Origin: Viola odorata
Taxonomy: Eukaryota > Streptophyta > Magnoliopsida > Malpighiales > Violaceae
Direction: 5' to 3'
Assembly: GCA_963691705.1 (NCBI GenBank)
Contig: OY829545.1
Location: 14,397,569 to 14,461,568 of the forward strand
Length of the DNA stretch: 64,000 nt
The position numbers were made by a program, and so were the translations under genes. The notes under the pieces are model-generated. The model was given only the letters and a program-made list of their open reading frames with translations, searched no databases and was not told the origin of the DNA. This document shows, in pieces, positions 21,158-36,025 of this stretch; the first letter of the stretch is position 1, and each line of letters opens with the position of its first letter.

Positions 21158-23709
21158 ATGTTAACAATTAGGGCATCTTTCTTCAAAACCCTCTTCTTCT
21201 TCTTCTCTCGTTTAATCTTTGGTCACCCTAAAAGTCTCCAGAGGAGTTTCAGCAATGTTTACTCTAATAATTCTCAAAATAAGTACCAAAAGTACTCTTC
21301 CCTTGCTCATCAAAGAAACGACGTGTCAAACAAAACAGTCATCTTTAATGTCGAGGGAACTCTGCTCAAGTCTCCTTCCTTGTTCCCTTACTTCATGCTT
21401 GTGGCTTTTGAAGCTGGAAGCATTTTAAGGGCACTAGTGCTTTTCCTTTTGTACCCTTTTGTTTGTTTTGTGGGTGAAGAGATGGGGATGAAGGTGATGG
21501 TCATGGTGTGCTTTTTTGGGATAAAAAAGGACACGTTTAAAGTTGGGAGGGCCGTTTTGCCAAAGTTTTTCTTGGAGGATGTTGGGTTGGAGGTTTTTGA
21601 GGTGTTGAGAAGATGTAAGAGGAAGGTTGGTGTGAGTGATTTGCCGCAAGTGATGGTTGAGAGCTTTTTGATAGATTATTTGGAGTTTGATTGTGTTGTT
21701 GGGAGGGAGATGAAGGTGGTTGGTGGGTATTTCGTGGGACTTATGGAAGAGAAAACGAAACATATTAATGGTACTGTTTTGCAAGAAATGGTAGGAGAAG
21801 ATGATGATGACGTGGACATTAATACAAATATTGATGCTATTGGTATTTGTAGCTTCAACAGATCTCTTCATCAAGACTTGTTCTCAATTTGCAAGGTTAG
21901 TTTTTCTATTCTAATTTCATTATTGTTTCTTCTTTCTTTCTGCACTTTTTGGTACCATTTTTATTTTCTAAAATAAAGAGGATTGGTATAGAAAACGAAC
22001 GTACATATATTAGGAAAATATCGATTTCATTCATCACCTTTCAAAAGTACATCTAACCCCCTCATGATGACTACTAGCAAAACTTAGTGGAATATAGTAT
22101 TTTAATTCTTAATTAAGTAGGATGTGATAGAATCATAATGATTTCATAAGTTTAAAGCAAATAAAGCTTTATGATTAATTAAATTAAAAACTTTAATACG
22201 ACGTTAATTAGTATATAGCTCATTAATTATTTTGTCGGTAATAAAAAAAAAACTCTATTATCTAAGGATTAAAAACAATCCCAAATGATTAATTAATATG
22301 GGTACGGTTGCAATGTCCATTTGATCAACTTTTGTAATCAGGGGAAACAATCCTTTGTTGGAACATTTTTGAAAAAGAATGTTTGTGTATTGATAGCGAG
22401 AGATATAATATGTTATTACTAGGAACAAGTAAGTTGTTGAATACATCCCATCGCCAAGTATATATTGTTATGAAGAAATAGAAGAAAAAAGTGATTGTTT
22501 TGCCATCACTCAGAATTAAATGACGACAATTTTTTGAAACAATTTGCTCGATGCGTGGAGTGTTTGTAGGGCCATCAGGAAATCCTTAAAGACTGTTCAT
22601 CCAACGTGTATACACGACAAAACAATTCTCCAGTTTGAATTTTCTAATTTATATTAAAAAATGAATGATAAAAAAAAAAAACTTTATATATAATTCTGGA
22701 AAGTTAGATTTTTTTTTAGACAATAAATGAGAGTCTTTTATGAGAATTGACTACGACTAGCTAACACACTTTCCCCTATTCAATTTTTTTGTCACAGGAG
22801 ATTTACTTCGTCAGAGGGGCAGACAAACGCAGCTGGCAAAACCTACCCAGAGAGAAATACCCCAAAAAACTCATCTTCCATGACGGTCGATTGGCTTTAA
22901 GGCCAACCCCACTGGCCACCCTGGCATTGCTCATATGGGTCCCTTTTGGGGTAGTCCTTGCTCTCATCAGGGTCCTTATTTCCATTACCCTACCCTACAG
23001 CCTATCCATCCCCATGTTATGCTTTTCTGGCGTCCAAGCAAGAGTTTCAAATGGGCCCAACAATAATTCATCTCAAGGCCCAAAACGTAAAGCGGGCCTG
23101 CTTTACGTTTGTAACCATCGAACATTACTTGACCCACTCCTCCTCTCCTTTGCACTCAAGAAAAACTTACCTGCTGTCACCTACAGCCTGAGCAGGCTGT
23201 CCGAGATACTATCCCCTATCAGGACCGTCCGATTAACCCGAGATCGCGAGCAGGACTCGAAGAGGATGGGGAAGCTGTTGAGTCATGGTGATCTTGTGGT
23301 TTGTCCCGAAGGAACCACATGTAGAGAACCATACCTCTTACGGTTCAGTCCACTATTTGCGGAGATGGGAGCTGACATGGTCCCGGTTGCACTGGATAGT
23401 CTGGTGACGATGTTTCATGGGACAACCGCTGGTGGGCTCAAGTGCTTTGACCCATTCTTCTTTCTCATGAACCCGCGGCCCATTTACATGATCCAGTTCC
23501 TTGACGGCGTATCGGGACCCTCCACATGTCGACAAGATGGTGAGAGATCAAAATTTGACGTGGCGAATCACGTCCAGGGTGTGATCGGCGACGCGTTGAA
23601 CTTCGAGTGCACCAAGCTCACCAGAAGAGACAAGTACTTGATCTTGGCGGGTAATGAAGGGATATCGTGTCCCACCGCCGACAACAACAACCGGAAAATT
23701 GCGGGCTGA
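21158..23709 (+). CDS. sn-glycerol-3-phosphate acyltransferase, GPAT2/GPAT3-type
   Basis: Transfers an acyl group from acyl-CoA to glycerol-3-phosphate at a membrane, in the land-plant family tied to cutin, suberin and related lipids. Two exons, 21158-21895 and 22798-23709 (phase 0), encode 549 residues, normal for the family. Residues ~60-215 form a HAD-like phosphatase domain whose DxDGT motif reads N64-V-E66-GT, so both catalytic aspartates are lost and phosphatase activity is unlikely. Two hydrophobic segments lie at about 75-120 and 285-320. The acyltransferase motifs are intact: NHRTLLDP (H353, D358), TVRLTRDR, CPEGTTCREPYLLRFSPLF and VPVALD. An acidic insertion (GEDDDDVD) precedes the splice site. 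FNVEGTLLKSPSLFPYFM and the degenerate HAD motif point to the GPAT2/3 clade rather than GPAT4/6/8; this clade's physiological role is less clear. Confidence 0.88.
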
Positions 23710-23950
23710 AATTATTTTGTAGCTTAGAGGAAAATATGTAGAATATAAAAATGTAGTGTGTATTCTATACTTGTAATTTTTACTTTCACCAGTTAATTTA
23801 TTTTATTTATTCTCTAAAATATAACTGATGATATTTATTCATTAAAATATGAACTTTCATGCATTTTCAATCGCAGTCCTTGGTATGCCGGTAATGGAAG
23901 GACTAGAACCGGAAAATTGCGAGCTAAGAGAAAAATTATGTAGTATATTA
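23687..23950. repeat. Short duplication of the GPAT 3' end
   Basis: The last codons and start of the 3'UTR (ccggaaaattgcgggct then gcttagaggaaaatatgtag) recur about 220 bp downstream as ccggaaaattgcgagctaag followed by agaaaaattatgtag at 23909-23945. The second copy is degenerate and non-coding. Confidence 0.6.
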
Positions 23951-25610
23951 TTCTTTTCTATTTTGTTGTAGAAGACAGCTTTTTTTCCAGATAAGTGTTC
24001 CATTTTTTGAAAAATTTCAATCGGTGGTCCTTAGAAGTTAAAGAATTGACTTGTGAGCTAAAAATTTCAGCTTTCAATTTTCATGTCCTTTAAAGACAGA
24101 AGGACATTAATGGACCTAACATCAGAGACTGTTGCAACTTGTTGTTCTTAGTTATGACTAGTAGCCAATTTCTGATAAAAAGAGATTTTTCAATTTATAT
24201 TTGAAAATTGTAAAAATCTCATCTTAGCTTTTAGGATCCAGGTGTACTCGAATAAGACTATATTAAAGGATTTAAAAAGGACACTCTGCGAAAAAAATTA
24301 AAACTCAAACAAAATGGTGAAAAATTAATCGACACATTTATTCTGGGAAAAAAACAAAATGAAAGATGTTTATCAAAAGGTTAAGGGTTTGAGTCCCCCG
24401 TTTCATTTTCTTTCATTTTATTCTTAATGACTAAGGAATAATGGTTGATGTGGCGAAACTATGGTGCGCCATGTCACCCAACTCAAACTAACTTAAAACC
24501 TCCCACTTGGTCAGACCCATATCCAAATTAATCGGTTCATGGTCGGACTAGATCTATTTGCGGTTTTTTTAGCTAAAAAAAAGTGAAGATTTTAAAGCAA
24601 GGTTGTGAATCTTCGGTCAATCAATCTGCGATTTTCTTAGCCAAAATGAGAAGTAAAAATTGGACCCAAAATTAACTTATCTAATTCGGTTCTTACAACT
24701 GTGTATAAAACATTTAAGACTGGAATAAGGTATAAATAAGGCATTATTTCGGTTCTGTGGTTGTGGTTGCTTATAGTTGTTTTTGGGTCGAAAAGTAACA
24801 TGTGAGGTTTTAATCTGGGCCATAAGTTGTATTTTACATTAATCGAGTGAAGAGTTGCTTTTCCAAAAATATTTTAATGTCCATTATAACCATAATTATA
24901 TAGCTAATTTTGTTTTTTCTCTCTCTATGAAATAACATTATGACATTTCCTAATTTTTTTAACACATTGAAACTATTATCAAAGCCATTAAAATAAATGT
25001 TTGTTTTATATTTTTACTCAAATTATTTAAAAAAATCCATTAATAAAATATTTAAAAATTATATTTTTACATAAATATTTATCTTTTATTATATTTTTCA
25101 AAATATATTAATTATATTTTTCACTTTATATTTATAGTTTTAATTAAAATTTTATATGAAAAACCTTACTATCATATAATAATATATATTTAAATACACG
25201 CGAGTTTGTAGTTAGTTAGTGCATGTTGTTTTTATAATGTAAGATTATGAGTTTGTTCCTTGTTATTGCAACGATGATTAATAATATAACCAATTTTTTT
25301 TAAAAGATTATATATATATATTTAAATTCTTGATAAAAGTACCACTGGTATTTTTAGTTTTATACCCTTTCTACTCACTTTGAAAATTAACAACACTTTA
25401 ATAAATGTTTTAACCAAACACTTTAATAACTTTTATGAACAACATTTTTTTCCAGCCACACGTTAACGCAATACAGTAATATCGGGGCCAAACATGACCT
25501 AAGTTTAGAATGATAAAGAAAAAGAAATATCCTATAAAAATAATCCAAAATAAAATAAAACCATACATTTTAATATGTTTGTTTTTCGTTTGTTTGTTAG
25601 ATTCAGGTTC
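23951..25610. other. Gene-free AT-rich spacer
   Basis: Strongly AT-rich, notably 24900-25330. No ORF, RNA gene or defined transposon ends were recognised. Confidence 0.4.
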
Positions 25611-25955
25611 CTATGGGCTTGGACTATGATATGTAATTAAGATGGGTGCACGTTGGAAAGGCCGTAACTTCTCTCCATACAGGCCGGAAAAGCCCAAATA
25701 TACAACCAACAGATGAAACACCGATTAATCGTGTCGGTTTCCCAAAAAGGCAGATTAATAGGGACCAATCTGTAAATCTGAAAACTTCTTTCCGTCATCT
25801 CATCCAAGAGCGTAACTCATATATATTTGACAAGACGACACGCGTGCCCTAGTTCCCTTTACAACCCCTCGTCCTCCTCCGCTCTTTCATTCTAGGGTTT
25901 TCTATCAGTTTTCTGTACACAGCTCCAATTCTCTGTATCGGATCCAGCGTTTTGG
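25611..25955 (+). promoter_or_regulatory. Promoter and leader of the DEAH helicase gene with site II and telo-box motifs
   Basis: TGGGCTT at 25614-25620 and AGCCCA at 25691-25696 are site II-like (TCP-bound) motifs. AGGGTTT at 25894-25900 is a telo-box. This combination is common in promoters of plant genes for translation, splicing and ribosome biogenesis, fitting a Prp43-type helicase. No clear TATA box. Confidence 0.5.
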
Positions 25956-29173
<3,218 letters not shown>

Positions 29174-29853
29174 ATTGAGTCAACAACAACTGAATCTTTT
29201 GCATTTTGCTGGAACGAGTGGGTTGTGCTTCTGGTTCTGGATGCTGTCGCATGCCCAACAAATATTTCGCATCCAACTACTTAAGCCAGGCCTGATTGTA
29301 TCATTCCTTGATGGGTAGTTTTTATAGGGGTGATGCAATTTCATATACCATCAATTTTAGCATCCCATACTTATATTTTTATTTATTTGTGGATGCTGCA
29401 TCACCGCAATTTATGGATTAGTTGTATGAATGATTGAAGTATGATTTTGGGCATCAAATCAGCTTTTGATTTTGATCGAATCCATATAGTTCAATTGTTT
29501 TGAATGAATCAAAATACTGGAATAAACCTGGATTGGTATTCGATAGTTTCAATTTTCGTCCCCTTAGGCAACTAGCTTGGAAACACAAATGATTGGAGAA
29601 AAAAAGTGAACCCACTCGTACCGTGTTGACTGACTGATGAAGGGGTAAAGCTCCTGATATATAATTTGTTCTCGCGATCAGTTTCATAGCCGCTAGTCTT
29701 ACGATCGCATATAATGCATGAATACAAACAAATAGATGGTTTTGTTTCAAATTTCATAAAAGGAAAACGGTGTAGTTTTAGATACAAGCTGCTTCATTCC
29801 CTTAAACTTGTCCGCTGCAACACATAACTTCGCGTCATGCTTGTCTCTCTTGT
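29174..29853. other. Convergent 3' ends of helicase and LACS1-type genes
   Basis: About 680 bp between the two stop codons, which must hold both 3'UTRs. No additional gene or repeat is recognised. Confidence 0.5.
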
Positions 29854-32800
29854 TCATGCGAAGCTCTTATAGAGTTGGTCAATCTCGACCTGTACAGCAG
29901 CATTTATTTAACTCGGATGCTCTATTTCCAAAGTTGTGAAAAAAAGGACAGTAAGTGTATTGATTCACCTTATAATGACTCAGCAGTTTGTTTCTTTTCT
30001 TCTTCATTGTAGCTGTAATCAAGTCTCTTTCCAGGTCGAACGGGTGCGATTCCAGTACCACTCCTTTGATATACTCAAAACCCTTCAGCTGTTTTTATTC
30101 ATCAAACCAGACAAAACTTAAGTGCTGTCACACAAAAAAAATGCTCCATTAAACTCAATAGGTTCTACTTCTTCTACCTTCTTTGTCGCAGCGATGGACT
30201 TCAGCTCTGCCAGTACATGTTCTCGTAGCTGATCGAGAGAACAGAGCATAGGAATTGAAACCATGATCCCGTTCGTGTCTGCCCACTTGTTTGCAGTGTC
30301 TTCATGCAGTACAATCACAGCAACTAGCTTTGACTTGAAACTGTCTCCATACACCCAAATCTTGATAACAACAGCAGAAACATTTAAAGATCAGTATTGA
30401 AATGACAATGCCAGCAATCACGGGTCTGACGATTCTGATAAACAGTCAAGTAAGTGAAACAGATACTTACATCTTCAACAATTGAACTTGCAGCATAGAC
30501 ATTCTCTAAGTACTCAAGCGCAACATACTCTCCTTGGGAGAGTTTTACAAGATTTTTCTTCCTGTCTATGACCTTGACCACTCCGTTCGGAAGGATCTCT
30601 CCTACGTCCCCTGAAGACAGAACAGAGTTAGGATTTGAAACAGAATGAAGTGGAATACTTGACGGGAAGTATGTTTCCGAACCTGTATGGAACCACCCAT
30701 CTTCCATGGATTCTCTTGTGAGTTCAGGGTTCTTGTAGTACTCAGAGAAAAGAGTCTTCCCTCTCACACATATCTCACCACGAGGAGGATTCCCGAGCGG
30801 ATCATAACCCATCTCTGGAACCTCCTTAAGGCGCAACTCATTATATACAGCCGGAACCCCAACAGTGCCCATCATGCACATCTCATCTGGAAATGCACAA
30901 GTTGCTGGCCCGCATGTTTCCGTCAGCCCTGAACGAGTAGTGTAATGTATGACAAAGGGTGTATCACATTTGTTGAATGAAAACAGATTACTGTCTAGAG
31001 AAATGCACAGAGTTCATCCCTTTTTTAACATAAATCAACATTGCCATTTCGAGTTTTTTTCGAGAACTGTAATCGACAGGTTTCTTACCGTATCCTTGAA
31101 CTAGAAAGGAACAGCAAGTAACTCGCAAGAATTCCTCAACCTCATTGCCCAAGGGTGCTCCACCGGATATTATCAGTCGAAGGCGACCGCCTAGCTTATC
31201 TTTGACCTATAATATTTATCATAGGAAGAAAGAAAAAAAACAACGTTGGTAAAAAAACAAGCAAGAGGATGCATCAAAGAAGATGAAATACAACCTTCCT
31301 GAAGGCTAACAGATCCGCTAATGGTGACGCATATTTCTGTTTATAACCAGCATTCATCCAAGAGAGTTTGCTGTAAACAAAGCACATGCAGAAGAGCATC
31401 ACTTATACCATACTTTGCATGAAAATTCATCCATTTCTGTTTACTTTGCAAGCTTTGAGAATACCGACTTACTAATTATAGAGAGCATCAAAAATCCATC
31501 TTCGTCTAGGATTAAGTTCTGCTAGTGCCTTTTTTATGCCTTCATGTATTTTTTCAAAGACTCTAGGTACACCAGCCAAAACTGTTGGCTTCAACTCCAT
31601 CAAGTCGTCCCTCAGAGCATCCAGGTCCTTCGAATAATCAAATAAAGATCGATAATTTGATGATAAATCAGATATGGCATGTAAAAGTTCAGTTATATTT
31701 TCCAGAGTTTCTCAATAGCATTTACTTTCCGAAACAGCATTGATCTAGCAAACATACCCCATGATAGTAGCCAATAGAAGCACCACTCCGAAAAAAGTAT
31801 TCCTCAATCACGCGGTCAAGGATATGAGCAAGGGGTAGGAAAGATAGGTATACATCATCGACTGACATCTATTTGAACCCACAAAAGACTGGATAGGGTT
31901 AAACTTGAAGATAAGATACCAAATGAAATTGCATCTTCGCGAAAAAGACAGTCTACTTGTTACTTATGCATGTGCGCCATTTGAAACATCTTAAGTAAAC
32001 TGATGAACAAACAAGTCATCGAGAGCTTCGTACTACCTTGTCGTCAAACTGTTCCAGGAAAAGATCGATGCCTCGAACAAATGTTGCAACTGTTTCATGT
32101 GATAGGACGACGCCTTTGGGAGCTCCACTGGTGCCACTAGTATACATAATTGTGCAAATGTTGAATGGCCGAGGAGGAGAAATCTCCGACGGATTCTCCT
32201 TGCCCTGATAATTGATAAACAATACTCGTAAGAAATGACCGTAATAGAGATTTCAGAATGGTGGAAAAGATTTGCAGAACTAACCACATGCTGAAACTCT
32301 TCCCATGAGTATGGTTTTATTCCCATTTGAGTCGCCTTATCCTTGTCGCCATCAGTTAATGCAGTGAAGCAAACAATTGCTGCACCAGCGACACGTAACA
32401 GTCAGTAGCAAGCAAGCACATGTATGTGAGTTACAGGAAATTTCTCTCTCTTACCTTTAAGCCGTTGAGCAGATATACAGTCAGGACTTAGTACCTGCAG
32501 TACAAGCCAAAGCCATTTTTACATGCAAGTTCATGGAAAAACAACAACCTGTGCTGACATCAAAAGGAAAGTTTTCATTAAACTTACTGCTTTCACTTTT
32601 TTCTCTTGAACAAAAACAAAATCTATCTCTGCATGATCTATAATAAAATTTACAGCACCAGAACCTGCGACAGAGGAGAAAACAATCTTTTTTTCATCCA
32701 AAACTGCATAAAATCAAACTCCTTTTTTTAATAATCATGGAGATGTACTCTAAAGAAATTTACCAAGGGTGTCATAGAGAGGCACACAAACGAAACTGTG

Positions 32801-33534
32801 AGCGCCGCATGCCTAAACAACCATATAAAAATAACATCACCACCAGCACATTTACAACACGAGAGGAAGAATTCCTTTGAGTAGGCAAGAAATAATTAAC
32901 TTTCAAAACATACATACCTCCATTGCAACAATCCACTGAGGACAATTCGCTCCGTAAATCCCAACCCGGCGGCCCTATAACCGGTAAATAGGTAAAGCAA
33001 ATCAAATATCCATCTCCAGCTTCAATCAAATCGAAAATGGGCAAATATATACTTACAGGTTCAGCACCAGCAGCTCGCAATGCCGAACCAATTAGCAGAA
33101 CTTCATCATAGACTTCCTTGTAAGTTTTCCAAACATAAGGACCCAGCTAGAGACAATGATCACCACACACAAGTTAGAAAGCAGCAACAACTGCTCCCAA
33201 TTATCCAATGCGCGCTGTAAATTTTTACCTTTCCATCAACAAATTTGCGAGAACCAAGCATTTTATTTCCAGGATACTTCTTTACTGATATACTGCAAAT
33301 TGAAAATGAAAAAAAGATTCAATCTTTCAACAATCTACCAAATTACAACTCTAAAAAACTCCAAAAAGAAACCAAGTTTATTGAGTACCTGAAAAGATCC
33401 CAAGCTGTAGTTACATCAGCATCAAGAGGGGGATAATCGGTTTTGGAGATGAGATTGCGATAAACAGGACCAACAGATGGTTTCCCATCTTTTCCTTCCT
33501 TCCCTTCCTCCACGATTGCTGCAAACACCTTCAT
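29854..33534 (-). CDS. LACS1: Long-chain acyl-CoA synthetase, LACS1-type
   Basis: Activates long and very-long-chain fatty acids to acyl-CoA with ATP; LACS1 (CER8) serves cuticular wax and cutin at the ER. Eighteen exons, 5' to 3': 33389-33534, 33229-33292, 33057-33146, 32918-32974, 32764-32812, 32588-32664, 32455-32494, 32285-32379, 32037-32204, 31758-31868, 31473-31627, 31295-31370, 31089-31206, 30683-30928, 30471-30610, 30178-30360, 29969-30088 and 29854-29889. All phases close, giving 656 residues. Seen: AMP-binding P-loop TIMYTSGTSGAPKGVVL, VYLSFLPLAHILDR, adenylate motif QGYGLTETCGP, DGWFHTGDVGE and IDRKKNLVKLSQGEYVALE. The N-terminus (VEEGKEGKDGKPSVGPVYRN) and length match LACS1 better than LACS4 or peroxisomal LACS6/7. 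No peroxisomal signal is seen; the protein ends LYKSFA. Confidence 0.92.
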
Positions 33535-34372
33535 TTTTGCTTCTTTTTACAGACCTGCACTTGCTTTTTTTTTCCACCACAAGGACTGACTAGTTATATA
33601 ACGTAGTAGAAAAGTTTCAAGAATCAAAAACATGCATTTAAGTAACGGTCAGTTCATCTAAACGAAAAGAAGGAAAAAAGAAAGAAAGAAGTCGTAGTAG
33701 GTGACCATGAAAAATTATTTTGAGCATCAATAAATTTCTCTGCCAAGCAATTAAGGAAGTACTATGAAAAATATAAGTGCTGAAAACCAACCATATTTAC
33801 GTACTGAACAACCAAGAAAAAGAAGAATTAATTGGACGAACTTCAAATAAAATCATGGGTATTTTCACAGAAAAAAGAGAACATAAATCACTACTCCTTT
33901 AGTTCATAATATTTATGGTTTACCGCACATTTTTTTTAATTAATTGACCTAAAATATTGTGAAAAATAAGATAAATTCATCAAAATAGTTTTGTTTGCCT
34001 GGCAAATTGGGAGTAGTAGTTAAGAGTAACTAACTTCTAATCTCAAAAAAAAAATAAAAAAATATATATATTAGGGAAAAACAATCAAGAGGCAAAAATT
34101 GAGAAGCAAAATTCAAATATAATGAATTGATTTATTTGGGGCATGATAAAAGAAATAAAAAATAAAGAATAAATAAAAAGGAAAGTATAGTGAAAGCAAG
34201 TACCAGTATAATAAGAGAGAAGAAGAATGATAGGAGGTAATGGAAGGAGCAGCTGATGACAGAGTTAGCAGCAGCAGGGAATGAAGTTTAGCAGATGAAT
34301 ATATAGAGAAGAAAAAGAAGAAGATGGCCACAAAAAGCACAAACTCAAAACCATGCAAAACCATATATACCT
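33535..34372 (-). promoter_or_regulatory. 5'UTR intron and TATA box of the LACS1-type gene
   Basis: Reading the minus strand, a TATATA box lies at 34364-34369. A pyrimidine-rich leader ends at the donor TACTG|GTACTT (exon edge 34204), and an acceptor gtgcag|GTCTG lies at 33554, 20 nt before the ATG. The inferred 5'UTR intron is about 650 nt. It contains a possible small MITE relic at about 33895-34014, with ends tactccttt and aattgggagta. Confidence 0.55.
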
Positions 34373-34563
34373 CGTAATCAGGGGTTGAAAAAAACCTACC
34401 AATTATACACTCATATCCAACTAACTTAAGTGGGTATGAGCATTAAATAGGTCGATGTAATTTTTAAATGGGTATAAATGAGTATGTACCCATTTAAAAC
34501 AAAATAAATGGGTTTAATTGGGTTTGGACATTAGTATACCCATTAATCTAGTACTCATTTAGA

Positions 34564-35220
34564 GGGGTGTCAATTATCCCGAGACCCGCGAACCCAGCCC
34601 GGACCCGGGACCCATGGACCCGGCCCGTCCGACCGGATCTATGGACCCAGCAAGGCCCCGTCTTCGCTCATTTTTCATCATTTTGGCTCATTTTTTACCA
34701 TTTTGGCTCGTTTTTTACCATCTTGGCTCTTTTTTACCATTTTGGCTCTTTTTTTACCGTCTTCGCTCATTTTTCATCATTTTGAATAATGTTTTACCAT
34801 CTTGGCTCGTTTTTTTATAGTTTTGGCTCTATTTTTTACTCCCTCCATCCCATAAAGGATGACTTCCTCGCATCCCAATATTCAGTAGGGAACGCATATC
34901 GAGGAGGCCGGATGAGGCACTATTTGACCCCAAAAAAATTCGAATTTTTTTTGAACGTACGTTAATCAAATAGTGAGTCTACCGGCCGTTTTAAGATACT
35001 TGCCGAAACAGTAAAAGCAAAAGCTAAAACGACATCCTTTGTGGGATGGAGGGAGTACCATTTTGGCTCATTTTTTACGATATTTAGCCAAAATGAGCCA
35101 AAATTGTAAAAATACGAGCCAAAATAGTAAAAAATGAGCCAAATGAGCTAAAACAAGCTAAAACGGTAAAAAATGAGCCAAAATGGTAAAAAATGAGCTA
35201 AAATAAGCCAAAACGAAAAA
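34564..35220. repeat. Inverted-repeat block of 20-bp units, interrupted by a MITE, with a hAT-like left edge
   Basis: It starts with ggggtgtcaattatcccgag, like the terminus of a hAT element, then a G/C-rich part with cccggacccgggaccc. From 34663 to 34838 a 20-bp unit (gctcattttttaccattttg) repeats about nine times. After the MITE, 35058-35220 carries the same unit mostly in reverse complement (caaaatggtaaaaaatgagc). The two arms can fold into a hairpin. The matching right end of a hAT element was not found. Confidence 0.7.
34839..35055. mobile_element. Stowaway-type MITE inside the 20-bp repeat palindrome
   Basis: 217-bp element between TA dinucleotides (34837-34838, 35056-35057). Inverted termini are ctccctccatcccataaagg and, on the other strand, ctccctccatcccacaaagg. 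The interior has the gcatatcgaggaggccgg and actatttgacccc blocks of the same family as the elements at 50744, 58158 and 60907. Confidence 0.92.
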
Positions 35221-36025
35221 AATGAGCCCAAAGGGCCAAACCAGAGCCTAAGAGGCCAAACCCGAGCCTAAATGGTCAATCCTGAGCCTACATGGTCAAA
35301 ACCGAGCCTAAATGGTCAATCCCAAGCCTACATGGTCAAACTCGTGCCTAAAAAGTCATACTCGTGCCGAAACGGTCATACTCATGCCTAAACGGTCAAA
35401 CCCGAGCCTAAACGGCCAAAATCGAGTCTAAACGGCCAAAATCGAGCCTAAACGATCAAAATTGAGCCTAAATGGCCAAACCCGAACCTAAACAGCCAAA
35501 CCCGAGCCTAAACAGTCAAACCCGAGCCTAAACGGTCAAACTCGAGCCTAAACGGCCAAAATTGAGCCTTAAGATCAAACCTGAGTCTAAATGGCCGAAC
35601 CAGAGCCTAAGCGGTCAAAACCGAACATAAACGACCAAAATCGAACCTAAACGGTCAAACCTGAGCCTAAATGGCCAAACTAGAGCCTAAGCGGCCAAAC
35701 CCGAGCCTAAACGGCCAAAATTGAGCCTTAAGGTCGAACCTGAGTCTAAATGGCCGAACCTGAGCCTAAGCGGTCAAACCCGAGCCTAAACGGCCAAAAT
35801 CGAGCCTAAACGGTCAAACCCTAGCCTAAACGGCCAAACTCGTGCCTAAACGGCCAAACCCGAACCTAAACGGCCAAAATCGAGCCTAAACGGTCAAACC
35901 TGAGCCTAAATAGCCAAACCCGAACCTAAACGGCCAAACTAGAGCCTATACGGCCAAAATCGAGCCTAAACGGTCAAACGTGAGCCTAAATGGCCAAATC
36001 CGAGCCTAAACGGCCAAACCAGAGC
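35221..36025. repeat. 20-bp minisatellite, about 40 copies
   Basis: Consensus unit close to cctaaacggccaaaaccgag, repeating with a 20-bp period from about 35225 to 36025. Substitutions concentrate at a few positions (ggcc/ggtc, aaacc/aaaat, gag/gaa). The period is not a multiple of three and no ORF spans the array, so it is non-coding. It continues directly from the inverted 20-bp block to its left, which has the same period but a different sequence. Confidence 0.88.

Noticed and set aside
21434..21874. 146-codon minus-strand ORF opposite GPAT exon 1
   Set aside because: Shadow frame of a conserved coding exon; its composition (many His, Asn) has no family resemblance.
24380..24410. tRNA-like T-loop phrase (gggtttgagtccccc)
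   Set aside because: No matching acceptor stem, D-arm or anticodon arm nearby.
34567..34820. Overlapping plus-strand ORFs with FLPFWLVFYHLGSF-like repeats
   Set aside because: Translation of a 20-bp tandem repeat; the period is not a multiple of three and each frame soon closes.
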